Shown: positions 25,300 through 34,881, counted from the first letter of the stretch. The stretch is 64,000 nucleotides of DNA from Pseudoalteromonas xiamenensis (GCF_042431545.1 NZ_JBHLYX010000013.1); one strand, 5' to 3'. Program-made: numbers and translations. The notes: generated from the letters alone by a model not told the origin.

Positions 25300-26511
25300 A
25301 TGTTAGAAATTAAACCAATTATTAACGCTATGCTTCGCTCAAAAGTGGGTGCCATTTTATTGCTTATTCAAATTGCGATTACCACCGCAATCGTCAGTAA
25401 CGCCGCATTCATTATTAGCGATAGATTGACCTACTTAAAGCAGGACACGGGATATCAAGAGCAAGCGCTGTTCACGTTTAACGTGATGACTTTTGGACGT
25501 GATGTCAATATCGACCAGCAGATTGAGCTTGATGAGGCGATGCTTCGTCAAATCCCAGGTGTGATTGATGCCAGTTTGATGCAAACCATTCCGCTGTCAG
25601 GTTCCGGCAGCGCCTCTGGATTTGGAGAGAAACCTGAACCAGAAGAAGGAAAACGAGTGCGCGCGAGTTACATGTTTGGTGACGAACATGCGTTAAACAC
25701 ATTGGGTGTTAAGCTTAGTGAAGGGCGTAATTTCAGCGATGATGAGATTGTCGTGCATGGCAGCGACGGGAAACAAACAGCGCCATCAGTTGTCATTGCG
25801 TCAAAAGCATTTACCGACGAAATGTTTCCTGAAGGCAATGGCCTTGGAAAGACCATTTATATGGAGGATAAACCTGTCCAGATTATTGGTATTGTTGAGC
25901 GTATGGCAGGTGCGTGGTTACGTGATTCTAAACCTTTCAACGTCTTAATTATTCCGCTCGTTAAGACGGACACCATTCAAGACTTTGTAGTACGCACTGC
26001 TCCGGGTCAGCGTGCTCAAGTGATGGCTCAAATTGAAGACAAAATGCAGGCGTTATATGACAAACGTGTGGTACGCGAAATAGAAGGATTTGATTTACTC
26101 AAATCAAAGTACAACGCTAAAGATACGTTAATGCTTCGAATGTTGGTTGTCTTGATTGTCGTGCTTGTGCTTGTCACGGCACTGGGAGTCTTTGGTTTAA
26201 CGCTGTTTAATATCAGCAAACGAACAAAACAAATTGGCACACGTCGCGCATTGGGCGCTCGTAAATCAGCCATTATTCGTTACTTTTTGGTGGAAAATGC
26301 CCTGATCAGCGTGAGTGGTTTGGTCATAGGCAGTATCGCGGCCTATTTGTTGGGACAGCAACTTATGAAGGTGTTCTCGCTACCCGCACTGCCTCTTAGC
26401 TTTATCGTATTTACCGCGTTATCAGTGTTAGCCATGAGCTTGTTGTCGGTACTTGCGCCCGCAAAGCGCGCAGCTGACATTTCACCGAGTATTGCAACAC
26501 GCAGTATTTAA
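25300..26511 (+). CDS. FtsX-like ABC permease (MacB periplasmic core), second
   Basis: 403 residues with the same architecture: N-terminal helix (VGAILLLIQIAITTAIVSNA), periplasmic core (about 45-270) and three helices with FtsX signature (GTRRALGARKSAIIRYFLVEN). Preceded by AAGGAGTG, 10 nt after the first permease. It ends ADISPSIATRSI, the typical PA-RA-x-x-I-x-P-x-x-A-R terminus of the family. Two distinct permeases with one ATPase suggest an asymmetric complex. Confidence 0.87.
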   Translation: MLEIKPIINAMLRSKVGAILLLIQIAITTAIVSNAAFIISDRLTYLKQDTGYQEQALFTFNVMTFGRDVNIDQQIELDEAMLRQIPGVIDASLMQTIPLSGSGSASGFGEKPEPEEGKRVRASYMFGDEHALNTLGVKLSEGRNFSDDEIVVHGSDGKQTAPSVVIASKAFTDEMFPEGNGLGKTIYMEDKPVQIIGIVERMAGAWLRDSKPFNVLIIPLVKTDTIQDFVVRTAPGQRAQVMAQIEDKMQALYDKRVVREIEGFDLLKSKYNAKDTLMLRMLVVLIVVLVLVTALGVFGLTLFNISKRTKQIGTRRALGARKSAIIRYFLVENALISVSGLVIGSIAAYLLGQQLMKVFSLPALPLSFIVFTALSVLAMSLLSVLAPAKRAADISPSIATRSI

Positions 26512-26547
26512 TGACGGTACAACGAAAGGATATTTTTTGAAAACAAC

Positions 26548-26574
26548 GTGCTACACTGAAAAACAGCGTAGCAC
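26548..26574. repeat. Hairpin between the efflux genes and their regulator
   Basis: GTGCTAC/GTAGCAC arms enclosing an inner CTG/CAG pair and an A-rich loop. No T-tract follows, so it could partially attenuate read-through into the regulator genes or protect the upstream mRNA. Confidence 0.4.
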
Positions 26575-26612
26575 AAGCTCCTTATCCATCGTGAGAGGGC
26601 GATAATAATAAA

Positions 26613-27968
26613 ATGCTGAACATGGAAAAAATCTTAATAGTTGATGATAACCCTGCGATTTTAGACGCGCTGTCGTTGTTACTCGAAATACATGGTTTTC
26701 AGGTTGTCACGGCCAATAATCCCTTTGATGCCTCGCAAATCGTTAATTACCAATCGATTTCGTTAGTCATTCAGGACATGAATTTCACAGGAGACACAAC
26801 GTCTGGCGAAGAGGGTAAATCGCTCTTTTATCAACTTAGAGGGCTTAATCCACATTTGCCCATCATTTTGATCACCGCTTGGACCGAGCTTGAGACAGCG
26901 ATTGAGTTAGTTAAAGCAGGGGCATCAGACTACATTGCGAAACCTTGGGATGACCAAAAACTCGTCACCACAATTCATAATCTCATTGAATTAAGTAAAG
27001 CAAAGCAAGATTCCGATAAAATCGCACGGCAGCAATCAGTCATGCAGCCTAGTAAAGATAACGCGAACGCGGTCGGATTGGTTTATGAAAGTGCGCAAAT
27101 GCAGCGTGTTGTTGATATGGCGCTGCAAGTTGCGGCATCGGATATATCGGTGCTTATCACCGGACCTAATGGTTCAGGAAAAGAAAAAATAGCTGAGCTT
27201 ATTCAAGCAAATTCTAAGTTAGCTGATGCACCGTTTATTAAGGTGAATGTCGGTGCACTTCCAAGCGATTTGATCGAAGCCGAGTTATTTGGTGCAGAAG
27301 CAGGTGCCTTTACAGGGGCAACCAAAACGCGGATTGGTCGCTTTGAAGCCGCAAACGGTGGAACGTTGTTTCTAGATGAAATGGGCAATTTACCGTTGTC
27401 TGGGCAAGCGAAGCTATTAAGGGTATTGCAAACAGGTGAATACGAACGATTAGGGTCTGTGGTGACTCATCACACGCAGGTGAGGGTTATTTCAGCAACC
27501 AATGCAAACTTGCTTAACGACATTCGTGAAGGACACTTCCGAGAAGATTTGTATTATCGTTTAAATGTGATTGAGTTAAACCTGCCGCCGCTTTCAGAGC
27601 GACCTGACGATATTTTGCCGTTAGTAAAACACTTTTTACCGAATCGTGATTTCTCTTTAGAAGCCGAACAGCACCTTAAAAATCACACTTGGCCTGGAAA
27701 CGTCAGAGAACTCGAAAATGCCTGTAAACGCGTAGCCGTACTCAAACCTCATGGGATGATTGAAGCGACTGACTTCGGCTTACAGTTGAATGTTGCAGCA
27801 ATGGCGTCGACACAAAGTACCAAGACGGAGCAAAAAGAGCCTAACAAAGCGGAGCTTGAAGCTGCAATGCGTAAATACCAAGGTGTTATTGCGAAAGTTG
27901 CGCGTCATTTTGGTCTAACTCGTCAAGCGCTTTACCGCCGTTTGCAAAAATTCGAGATAGACTATTGA
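26613..27968 (+). CDS. NtrC-family response regulator of the efflux operon
   Basis: 451 residues: receiver domain (about 1-125; LIVDDNPAILDA, phosphoacceptor Asp in VIQDMNFTGD), AAA+ domain with an unusual Walker A GPNGSGKE, GAFTGA loop (AEAGAFTGATKTR), Walker B LFLDEMGNL, and a Fis-type HTH (GVIAKVARHFGLTRQALYRRL). GAFTGA shows it works with sigma-54, matching the -24/-12 sequence ahead of the adaptor gene. It overlaps the kinase gene (TGATG). The regulator-after-transporter order is that of dedicated envelope-stress or peptide efflux systems. Confidence 0.85.
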   Translation: MLNMEKILIVDDNPAILDALSLLLEIHGFQVVTANNPFDASQIVNYQSISLVIQDMNFTGDTTSGEEGKSLFYQLRGLNPHLPIILITAWTELETAIELVKAGASDYIAKPWDDQKLVTTIHNLIELSKAKQDSDKIARQQSVMQPSKDNANAVGLVYESAQMQRVVDMALQVAASDISVLITGPNGSGKEKIAELIQANSKLADAPFIKVNVGALPSDLIEAELFGAEAGAFTGATKTRIGRFEAANGGTLFLDEMGNLPLSGQAKLLRVLQTGEYERLGSVVTHHTQVRVISATNANLLNDIREGHFREDLYYRLNVIELNLPPLSERPDDILPLVKHFLPNRDFSLEAEQHLKNHTWPGNVRELENACKRVAVLKPHGMIEATDFGLQLNVAAMASTQSTKTEQKEPNKAELEAAMRKYQGVIAKVARHFGLTRQALYRRLQKFEIDY

Positions 27969-29263
27969 TGCGCGTAACCTTGATGCAAAAGTTGCATATG
28001 ATCACAGGCAGTGTTGTATTACTCACTTCGTTGCCGGTGTTGTGGTTCAGTGAACTCGATGCCTTGACTAAAGGAGTATTTCTCCTGTGCATGATTGTCT
28101 TGAGCTCGATTTTGACGCGCCAACTCTCAGCCGGACTTCGCGAGGGTTTGGATGCGATGGAGCTCGGCTTGCTGAACCTCAAAGATGGTGAGTTTGCAAC
28201 GACGTTGGCCTATTCTCAAAACGATGAATTCGGTAAATTGTGCCAACTTTACAATCAAACGGCGTTGCAGTTAAGAGCGGAAAAGCAATGGCTGTATCAA
28301 CGCGAGTTAATGCTCGATAAAGTTCTGCAAAGTTCCCCTCAAGCCCTGTTGCTGGTGAATTCAAATCACCAAGTAGTCTTCAGTAATTACGCCGCTCGCG
28401 ATCTGTTTAGTCACACCGAAAAACTCGAAGGCCTATCTTTTGAAACGCTCAAGCAAAGTGCATCGATGGGGCTTAAGTTGGCTCTAGGTGAAGAGCGAGA
28501 AGGGTTGTTCAGTGTCACTCTCGACAATCAAGAAACGCAAACTTGGCATTTGGCGATAGGTGAATTCCTTCTTAATAATCAACCTCATCGATTATATATT
28601 TTGAAGCAAATGACTCGCGAACTAAGCCGCCAAGAAGTCATGGTATGGAAAAAGGTGATACGTATTATAAGCCATGAATTGAACAATTCACTTGGCCCAA
28701 TATCGTCGATGTTGCACAGTGGAAAATTATTAACGCGGCACGTTGATGAACCTAGACTAACCCGTGTATTTGCGACAATTGATGAGCGCATCGCGCATTT
28801 AACGGAATTTGTTCAAGGTTATGGCAAGTTTGCAAAGTTGCCGATCCCAAATTTAGCTGCCATTGAATGGGGGCACTTTATGGGGGCGATAAGTGAACAG
28901 TGGCGATGCACTTTTGAAGGTAATACATCCTTAAAAATACAAGCCGATCAAATTCAACTAGAACAGTTGATGATCAACTTGCTTAAAAATGCGCATGAAT
29001 CAGGTTCAGCTGAACAGGATGTCTGTGCTCGAGCTTATCGCCAGCATGAAAACATTATAATTGAAGTGCTTGACCGTGGGAAAGGAATGAGTGAACAGGT
29101 GATGGCTAATGCTCTTGTGCCATTCTATTCTACAAAAGCGTCAGGCAGTGGCTTGGGGCTTGCGCTTTGTAGAGAAATCGTAGAAGCACATCATGGTCAG
29201 ATTGCCTTGTTTAATCGCGAGGGGGGAGGATTGGGTGTTCGAGTGTCGCTTCCAATCAACTAG
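27968..29263 (+). CDS. Sensor histidine kinase of the efflux operon (NtrY-like)
   Basis: 431 residues. Two close membrane helices (about 10-50) with almost no periplasmic loop, HAMP-like linker, PAS-like region (about 120-220), HisKA variant VIRIISHELNNSLGPI with phosphoacceptor His, and HATPase (MINLLKNAHESG, EVLDRGKGMS, GSGLGLALCREI). The lack of a periplasmic domain suggests a signal within the membrane or from the transporter, as in other efflux-linked kinases. The ATG at 27968 overlaps the regulator stop. Confidence 0.83.
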   Translation: MRVTLMQKLHMITGSVVLLTSLPVLWFSELDALTKGVFLLCMIVLSSILTRQLSAGLREGLDAMELGLLNLKDGEFATTLAYSQNDEFGKLCQLYNQTALQLRAEKQWLYQRELMLDKVLQSSPQALLLVNSNHQVVFSNYAARDLFSHTEKLEGLSFETLKQSASMGLKLALGEEREGLFSVTLDNQETQTWHLAIGEFLLNNQPHRLYILKQMTRELSRQEVMVWKKVIRIISHELNNSLGPISSMLHSGKLLTRHVDEPRLTRVFATIDERIAHLTEFVQGYGKFAKLPIPNLAAIEWGHFMGAISEQWRCTFEGNTSLKIQADQIQLEQLMINLLKNAHESGSAEQDVCARAYRQHENIIIEVLDRGKGMSEQVMANALVPFYSTKASGSGLGLALCREIVEAHHGQIALFNREGGGLGVRVSLPIN

Positions 29264-29317
29264 CTTAATCCAAATAGCGATGGAGACAGTACGTTAAACT
29301 ACTGAGTGGGAAAAATC

Positions 29318-30181
29318 ATGGCGGTCAACCAGCATTACGCGTTAAAGGATTTATTAGTTCGCCTTCAAAAGGTAACGGCGTCATCAAAGCCTTTGCCTTT
29401 TGCGTTATACACGGCAAATACAGAGCAAAAATTACGAAATCTGCGTCTTATCAACCCTGTGTTGATGTTTGTATTAAGTGGTCGAAAAGAGATTGAATTA
29501 CAAAATGGCGTGGAAGTGGTTTTACGTGAAGGCGAATGTATTTTGCTTGCTAATCGCCAATCCATTGTGGTTCGTAACATGCCAGATGAACGTCCATATT
29601 TTGCATTAATCATTGAGTTTTACCCGTCGGATAAACCAACCTCCTATTTCGCCAATGGACAAACGGATTTTATAGTCAAACCATTTGATGAAACGTTTAC
29701 GCTACTTCTAGGTCAGTTTGTGGAATGGGCTAATATCTCGCCGTCTGAACTTTGGGAAAACCGTCGTCAAGAACTGGCGAAATTTATCCAAGTGCAAGGA
29801 TGGACTGAAGTACAATCACTTTGGCGTGAGCAAGGATTGAGTGATCAAGTGCAGCGCTTTTTGCAAGTGACAATAGAAGAACCCATTTCTGCTCGCGAAA
29901 TTGCTCAACACTTTGGTATGAGTGAGTCAACCTTGCGCAGACGACTCAAAGACGAACAGACCAGTTTGCAACAATTGAAAGACGATGTTCGCTTGGGACT
30001 GGGCCTACATCTTCTCCAAAGTACCAGTAAGCCAATTTTACATATTGCATTGGAATGTGGCTATCAATCCCAATCGAGATTCAGTGAACGCTTTAAAGAA
30101 CAGTTTGGCATGTCGCCGTCAGAGGTTCGCAAAAACGAGTTGACGGGAAAAGGCGAAAGTTTGATGGTAAATGGCAAATAA
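29318..30181 (+). CDS. AraC-family transcriptional regulator
   Basis: About 287 residues: an N-terminal cupin-like sensing part (PVLMFVLSGRKEIELQNG, AraC_N type) and a C-terminal double HTH (about 190-285; SAREIAQHFGMSESTLRRRL and SKPILHIALECGYQSQSRFS then FKEQFGMSPSEVR). All expected motifs are intact. The ATG at 29318 is preferred to a GTG at 29306. The PEBP gene downstream is on the same strand 145 nt away; a regulatory link is possible but not shown. Confidence 0.85.
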   Translation: MAVNQHYALKDLLVRLQKVTASSKPLPFALYTANTEQKLRNLRLINPVLMFVLSGRKEIELQNGVEVVLREGECILLANRQSIVVRNMPDERPYFALIIEFYPSDKPTSYFANGQTDFIVKPFDETFTLLLGQFVEWANISPSELWENRRQELAKFIQVQGWTEVQSLWREQGLSDQVQRFLQVTIEEPISAREIAQHFGMSESTLRRRLKDEQTSLQQLKDDVRLGLGLHLLQSTSKPILHIALECGYQSQSRFSERFKEQFGMSPSEVRKNELTGKGESLMVNGK

Positions 30182-30326
30182 CGAACCTTTGATTGGTTTA
30201 TTGTGTTGCCATCAGAGATTAATCGGTTTAACTCATTATCGTCATGTACAACATTGAAGTGACGCTTGGGTGAACCAGTATCTTGAATTTGTAGATTTTA
30301 ATTTGGTTTAGGAAAAGGTCGTTACT

Positions 30327-30884
30327 ATGAAAAATGTGATTTATACACTGGGTTTCGGTGTTTGCTTACTGAGCGCAGGCTCTGCGTTTGCGGATCAATT
30401 TAGTCTCACAAGCCCAGACATTCAAGATGGCAAAATGATGAGTAAGACTCATGAATTTCAGGGGTTTGGCTGTACGGGGGACAATCAATCACCAGCACTT
30501 GAGTGGCACAATGCGCCAGAAGGCACAAAATCATTCGCCGTGTTAGTGCATGACCGCGATGCGCCAACAGGTAGTGGCTGGTGGCATTGGCAAGTGATTA
30601 ACATTCCTGCAACGACCCTGTCGCTACCAAGAGATGCAGGAAATATAAATGGTGCGAAGTTACCAAAAGGTGCCATGCAAATTGAAAGTGACTACGGTAC
30701 AGCAGCATTCGGTGGCGCTTGTCCACCTCCGGGGCATGGTGTACACCACTATACCTTTACGGTGCATGCTCTGTCTGGAAACTTAGAATTGCCTGCAACC
30801 GCATCAGGCGCGCTAGTTGGTTATATGGTTAACGCGAATACCATTGAAAAAGCGTCAATCGAAGCACTTTACGAGCGTAAATAA
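30327..30884 (+). CDS. YbhB/YbcL-family PEBP-like protein, exported
   Basis: 185 residues with a signal peptide (MKNVIYTLGFGVCLLSAGSA, cleavage near AFA). Core PEBP motifs are present: GDNQSPALEWHNAPEGTKSF, DRDAPTGSGWWHWQVINIP and GVHHYTFTVHAL, forming the anion-binding pocket of this Raf-kinase-inhibitor-like family. The bacterial role is unclear. AGGAAAAGG precedes the ATG. Confidence 0.9.
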   Translation: MKNVIYTLGFGVCLLSAGSAFADQFSLTSPDIQDGKMMSKTHEFQGFGCTGDNQSPALEWHNAPEGTKSFAVLVHDRDAPTGSGWWHWQVINIPATTLSLPRDAGNINGAKLPKGAMQIESDYGTAAFGGACPPPGHGVHHYTFTVHALSGNLELPATASGALVGYMVNANTIEKASIEALYERK

Positions 30885-30943
30885 TACGTGTAGTCGTTGA
30901 TTGAATTGTACGGCCTTTAAACCAAGCGCCTAAAAAGAAAGTA

Positions 30944-30984
30944 AAGCACCAAACCGTCATGAAGCATAACGTGGTTTGGTGCTT
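30944..30984. terminator. Bidirectional terminator between convergent genes
   Basis: A perfect 12-bp stem AAGCACCAAACC/GGTTTGGTGCTT with 17-nt loop, between genes ending at 30884 (+) and 30990 (-). The minus side continues with a T-rich run (TTTACTTTCTTTTT). Confidence 0.75.
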
Positions 30985-30989
30985 GAGAA

Positions 30990-31646
30990 TTAGTATTCGA
31001 GTACGAGACTTTTTAGACCGTCATTATTTACGACCAATAAATAGCTGCGCCCAAACGACGCATTACAGATGTCGACAGCAACCTCTTGAATACGGATATC
31101 TCCCACACATTCATCAACTTGATACCAATTTGAGACTTCCCCTGTTTTTAAGGTTACTGCTTGACCATTAACGGAAACGGACATTGGCGCTGCGGCTAAT
31201 AACCGTACTGTAAACACGTTGTCGTGGTCACTACGTTCTTTCTTCAGCACCTTTAAATTGAGTGAGTTATTGTTCCCTTGCATCGCGATAAAGTGATAGT
31301 CCGTGTCGTTTTTCACTTTGATTTTCTCTTGCACGAGCATCCCAAGTTTGTTGACGGACTCCACAAAGAAACTGATCTGACGATTTGCATTGTGTTCATG
31401 CGTAATTTGAGTTGAAGCGTCACCGGTGTTCAGCACTTTAACGCGGTATTTATCCTCGCGTACGTTTCTTTCGTCGCCATCAAGTTCCGTGTTCGCCATA
31501 TGAAAAGCAATTTCAACGTCAGTCGCGTTAACGAGATTGTATTGATTTTTGAAAAAACTCGAGCCGAAATTAGCGGTTTCAATGTCTTCTTCCGAGCAAG
31601 CCGTTAATAGTAGGACACAGGTAGCAATGGTGAGTGGCAATTTCAT
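30990..31646 (-). CDS. Putative lipoprotein of unknown function
   Basis: About 218 residues from MKLPLTIATCVLLLTACSEE (lipobox LTAC). The upstream in-frame ATG at 31694 would bury the signal peptide and is rejected. The mature part is beta-rich, reminiscent of DUF4397-like envelope proteins (YNLVNATDVEIAFHM, TDYHFIAMQGNNN), and two Cys near the C terminus (DECVGD, VDICNAS) may pair. Function unknown. Confidence 0.7.
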   Translation of the reverse strand: MKLPLTIATCVLLLTACSEEDIETANFGSSFFKNQYNLVNATDVEIAFHMANTELDGDERNVREDKYRVKVLNTGDASTQITHEHNANRQISFFVESVNKLGMLVQEKIKVKNDTDYHFIAMQGNNNSLNLKVLKKERSDHDNVFTVRLLAAAPMSVSVNGQAVTLKTGEVSNWYQVDECVGDIRIQEVAVDICNASFGRSYLLVVNNDGLKSLVLEY

Positions 31647-31832
31647 ATAAACTCCATTTTGCAAATTGTCGAAATTGTGGTGGTTAAAAAACATCCTTTA
31701 CTGCGGGTAATTTAGTTGATGTAGTGAGGAAAAATTGTGAGGGAGTGTCCAAGTTTTGTAAGAAAGTGTAGGTAAAGAGCGAGCAACATTACTTATCGTG
31801 TTCAACATCCTTGTTGAGCAAAGGAAATGTCG

Positions 31833-32624
31833 TTATTCAGCGAATTTCCAAGTAATGGAGTCCATCGCTAACGCATGTAATTCTATTGGCGCTTCGAAAA
31901 TCTCAACAAGGTCTTCCGGTCGGGCTGCAAAATAGGCAACGTAAAAAGGCGCGAAATGTTCGAAACTAGGATGAGCACGTTTCACGTCTGGGTTATTGCG
32001 CACGTATTGCTTAAACCCCTCTGTGTCTTTGTTCTTTACATAAGCAAACAAGGTTTCCCGCAAACGGTTAACGTAAGTCGCAGGCTCTGTCGATGTTTTG
32101 AGATCGGCGAAATTATGGCTAATTCCGCCCGACATCAACACAGCGTAACCCTCCAACCGTAAGCACGCCAGACATTGTCCAAGTAATTCCAATTGTTCAA
32201 GCGTCCAATTTGCTGGATAGGAAATTTGAATAATTGGGACGTCAGACGTTGGTAAAAGGTAACGCATTGGAATCCAGATACCATGATCCATGTGAGCTTG
32301 ACTTGTGGTGGTGACCGGCAAGCTTGATGCGGATATCTTTCGTGCTATCTCTTCGGCAAAAGTTGGGTGACCTGCCGCTTCATAAGTCAACTCATACAAC
32401 GGTTTTGCAAAGCCATAGAAATCATGAACAATGCGATGCTGCTGTGTTGTGTTGACCGTTAAACTTGATGTTGCAAAGTGAGGAGACATGGCAATGATCG
32501 CTTTTACGTTGCGAAGCGCTTTGCCTTGCTCTTTTAAGTTACTTGCTGCGATCGATGTGTTGTCTAGCGCAAAGGTCGGTGCACCGTGACTGACATAGAT
32601 AAGTGGCGCAATAGACGCTTTCAT
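31833..32624 (-). CDS. Class III extradiol dioxygenase family protein (LigB/DODA-like)
   Basis: 263 residues. VSHGAPTFAL and MSPHFATSS supply the metal-binding His residues typical of the YgiD/DODA branch, with a third region at GISHNFADL. These Fe or Zn enzymes open catechol rings or remain uncharacterised. It is 18 nt downstream of the DoxX gene, and both diverge from a LysR regulator; this trio often protects against quinones or catechols. Confidence 0.87.
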   Translation of the reverse strand: MKASIAPLIYVSHGAPTFALDNTSIAASNLKEQGKALRNVKAIIAMSPHFATSSLTVNTTQQHRIVHDFYGFAKPLYELTYEAAGHPTFAEEIARKISASSLPVTTTSQAHMDHGIWIPMRYLLPTSDVPIIQISYPANWTLEQLELLGQCLACLRLEGYAVLMSGGISHNFADLKTSTEPATYVNRLRETLFAYVKNKDTEGFKQYVRNNPDVKRAHPSFEHFAPFYVAYFAARPEDLVEIFEAPIELHALAMDSITWKFAE

Positions 32625-32642
32625 TGCATGTTACTCCTACGC

Positions 32643-33062
32643 TTAAGCCGTTACTTGGACAGATTTAAATCGAGATTCGATTGCATAGGCGCCATTGCCA
32701 AGCAATGCTTGAACGACACTGGCCATAATTAAAAATAACGGATATTCATAACCACCACCAGCATTGCCGAACCCCCAGCCATTCGCTCCATGCACAAAAA
32801 CAATTGAGCCGATTAAGATAGGAATAAGTAATACCGATACGAGCCTGACTTGAAATCCAATGACCAACAATAGACCACCCGCCAATTCGAGCGACATCGT
32901 TAACGGGCCTAGAAACTCGGGTAATCCGAGAGACCTAAAAAATCCTGCTGTGCCTGCTGGAGTAAAAACGAGTAGTTTTAGAAAACCATGAGCGAGAAAC
33001 ATAACGCCAAGTGACAATCGCAAAATGGTGGTTGCTAGAGCTGGTTGGTTAAATTTATTCAT
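32643..33062 (-). CDS. DoxX-family membrane protein
   Basis: 139 residues with four hydrophobic segments; LRLSLGVMFLAHGFLKL and SLELAGGLLLVIGFQVRLVS are DoxX signatures. The ATG at 33062 has GAGG ahead of it and is preferred to one at 33074. Members act as quinone- or thiol-linked membrane components. Cotranscribed with the LigB-like dioxygenase. Confidence 0.88.
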   Translation of the reverse strand: MNKFNQPALATTILRLSLGVMFLAHGFLKLLVFTPAGTAGFFRSLGLPEFLGPLTMSLELAGGLLLVIGFQVRLVSVLLIPILIGSIVFVHGANGWGFGNAGGGYEYPLFLIMASVVQALLGNGAYAIESRFKSVQVTA

Positions 33063-33260
33063 CTTATACCTCAAAATGTAGCCTGTGCTTTTTATCGAAC
33101 TGCAGGCGTTTACTGAAACACGAAGATTTAGTTAGCGAATCGTGTCTGCAAGAAGACGTTTTGATGCCATTCAACTTGCAGTGGGTCGTCACTAAATCCG
33201 TCTGAAATAAAGATACGATTTGCAATTGAATTGAACAATGGGCAAATTATTTGAAATGGT

Positions 33261-33277
33261 GTTCAGAAATAATGAAC
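33261..33277. promoter_or_regulatory. LysR-type operator between lysR and doxX
   Basis: GTTCAGAAATAATGAAC is an inverted repeat (GTTCA/TGAAC) containing the T-N11-A core of LysR-type boxes, directly ahead of the regulator start at 33282. Confidence 0.5.
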
Positions 33278-33281
33278 AATT

Positions 33282-34175
33282 GTGGATAAGTTGAACTTAA
33301 TGAGCTGCTTTATTGCATTGGTTGAAGAGGGCTCTTTTACTAAGGCGGCCAGTCGCTTGGGGCGCTCGAAAGCATTGGTTAGTACGCACATCAAAACACT
33401 GGAAGAACAGCTTCAAGTGCGTTTGTTAAACCGCTCTACGCGTCATATCCGGCTTACTGAGGATGGCCGTGTATATTACGAAGAAGCGAAGCGTTTACTA
33501 GAAGGCATTATACAGCTGGAACACAATTTACTTGCCGACTCCAAAGGGATGGCCGGGCGTCTCCGTATTAGCGTGCCGACAACCTATGGTGAGCAATGCC
33601 TTGTGCCATTTCTTTCCCAAATGAAAATCACCTATCCACAATTACACATTGATTGTGTATTCCAAGACAGGTTTGTCGATCTGGTGTCGGAAGGATTTGA
33701 TCTCTGTGTCCGAGTTGGCCGACTTTCTGACTCAACGTTAATCGCAAAACACGTCGGCGAAATTAAACTTCAAGTCAGCGCATCGCCAGCTTTCCTTGAA
33801 CAATATGGACCAATCCATTCAATTGATGTTCTCAGTCAATTGCCGTGCATCGGTGACAGCAATGGAAAGTTAGATGGTAAATGGCAGCTAAATGGCGTTA
33901 AGTTTAACATTAACGAGACGCTTCGCGTGAACAGTGCAAGTGCCGCAGCGCAATTTGCAGCGTTAGGCTTGGGAGTTTGTTTTTGTCCTGACTTTGCCCT
34001 CAGACCGTACATTGAAAACGGGCAGTTGGTTACATTACCCTTCGAAGAAATTCACATGCCTGTGCATGTTGTGCATCCACATCGAAGTCACTCGCATGGC
34101 AAAATCACAACGTTTACCACAGATTTGAAACAGTATTTAAGTGAGAAATCTAACGTGTCTCCATGTAGCGATTAA
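33282..34175 (+). CDS. LysR-family transcriptional regulator
   Basis: 297 residues from a GTG start. HTH at residues 3-62 (FIALVEEGSFTKAASRLGRS, SKALVSTHIKTLEEQLQVRL, RSTRHIRLTEDG) and a periplasmic-binding-fold effector domain. The start is fixed by the usual LysR spacing before F-x-x-x-V-E-x-G-S-F. It is divergent from doxX and the LigB dioxygenase, its likely targets. Its 3' end overlaps the convergent gene at 34150. Confidence 0.93.
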   Translation: MDKLNLMSCFIALVEEGSFTKAASRLGRSKALVSTHIKTLEEQLQVRLLNRSTRHIRLTEDGRVYYEEAKRLLEGIIQLEHNLLADSKGMAGRLRISVPTTYGEQCLVPFLSQMKITYPQLHIDCVFQDRFVDLVSEGFDLCVRVGRLSDSTLIAKHVGEIKLQVSASPAFLEQYGPIHSIDVLSQLPCIGDSNGKLDGKWQLNGVKFNINETLRVNSASAAAQFAALGLGVCFCPDFALRPYIENGQLVTLPFEEIHMPVHVVHPHRSHSHGKITTFTTDLKQYLSEKSNVSPCSD

Positions 34176-34881
34176 CGATTTGATCATAAGTTCCATTTTG
34201 TTGGATAAGTCTCAGTCCTTGATTGAAGGACTCAATAATTTGGCTCGCTCTGGGATTGCTTTTCAGCACCGCAATATGAACGGGCCAATCGGCGATGATA
34301 GGTTCGCGAAAGGAAAACGAACTAAATGCGGGATCTTGTTTGAATTCATACAGTGCAGCATGTTTATCCGCGATGACACCTTCGACACGTTCTTTGTGCA
34401 ATTGAAGTAAACAGGTACGTAGCTCAAGTAATGTCATCTGTTTTAGGTCTTTGATTGGGTCGAGCAAACTTTGATAACCAAAGCCCAAGATAGTACAAAT
34501 GTGATGTCCAGATAGGCTTTCTAAGCCTTGATAATCAATCGGTACGGAAGCGGAAGAGACAAAAAATAATTGGTTAGAAATATAGGGTTCACTAAATTCA
34601 TAGACTGCTTCACGTGCGGGGGTTTTCCAAAGAGCTGTAATTAAATCCAAATCGCCTTTGGCAAGCTCTCTCATGGCACGCGAAAAAGGAGATGGATGAA
34701 ATTCAAAGCCTTTGTTGGACGCATTAAACGCCGCTTTGACAATTTCAACACTCAGGCCGGATTGCGTTGAGATAAAATAAGGAGGCCAAATACTGTGGCC
34801 GCCAACATAAACGTCTTCGCCCTCAGCAGAAGACAAAAAGGGTAAAAGTAACATACAGCAGGCGATTGCTGTCCACTTCAT
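34150..34881 (-). CDS. Periplasmic solute-binding protein, family 3 (orphan)
   Basis: 243 residues with a signal peptide (MKWTAIACCMLLLPFLSSAE) and the SBP_bac_3 fold (PYFISTQSGLSVEIVKAAFN, GDLDLITALWKTPAREAVYE, VEGVIADKHAALYEF). No ABC permease or ATPase is near, as for many orphan copies in Alteromonadales. The usual arginine for amino-acid carboxylates is replaced by a KTPAR context, so the ligand is uncertain. It overlaps the lysR gene by 26 bp, tail to tail. Confidence 0.85.
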   Translation of the reverse strand: MKWTAIACCMLLLPFLSSAEGEDVYVGGHSIWPPYFISTQSGLSVEIVKAAFNASNKGFEFHPSPFSRAMRELAKGDLDLITALWKTPAREAVYEFSEPYISNQLFFVSSASVPIDYQGLESLSGHHICTILGFGYQSLLDPIKDLKQMTLLELRTCLLQLHKERVEGVIADKHAALYEFKQDPAFSSFSFREPIIADWPVHIAVLKSNPRASQIIESFNQGLRLIQQNGTYDQIVNRYMETR

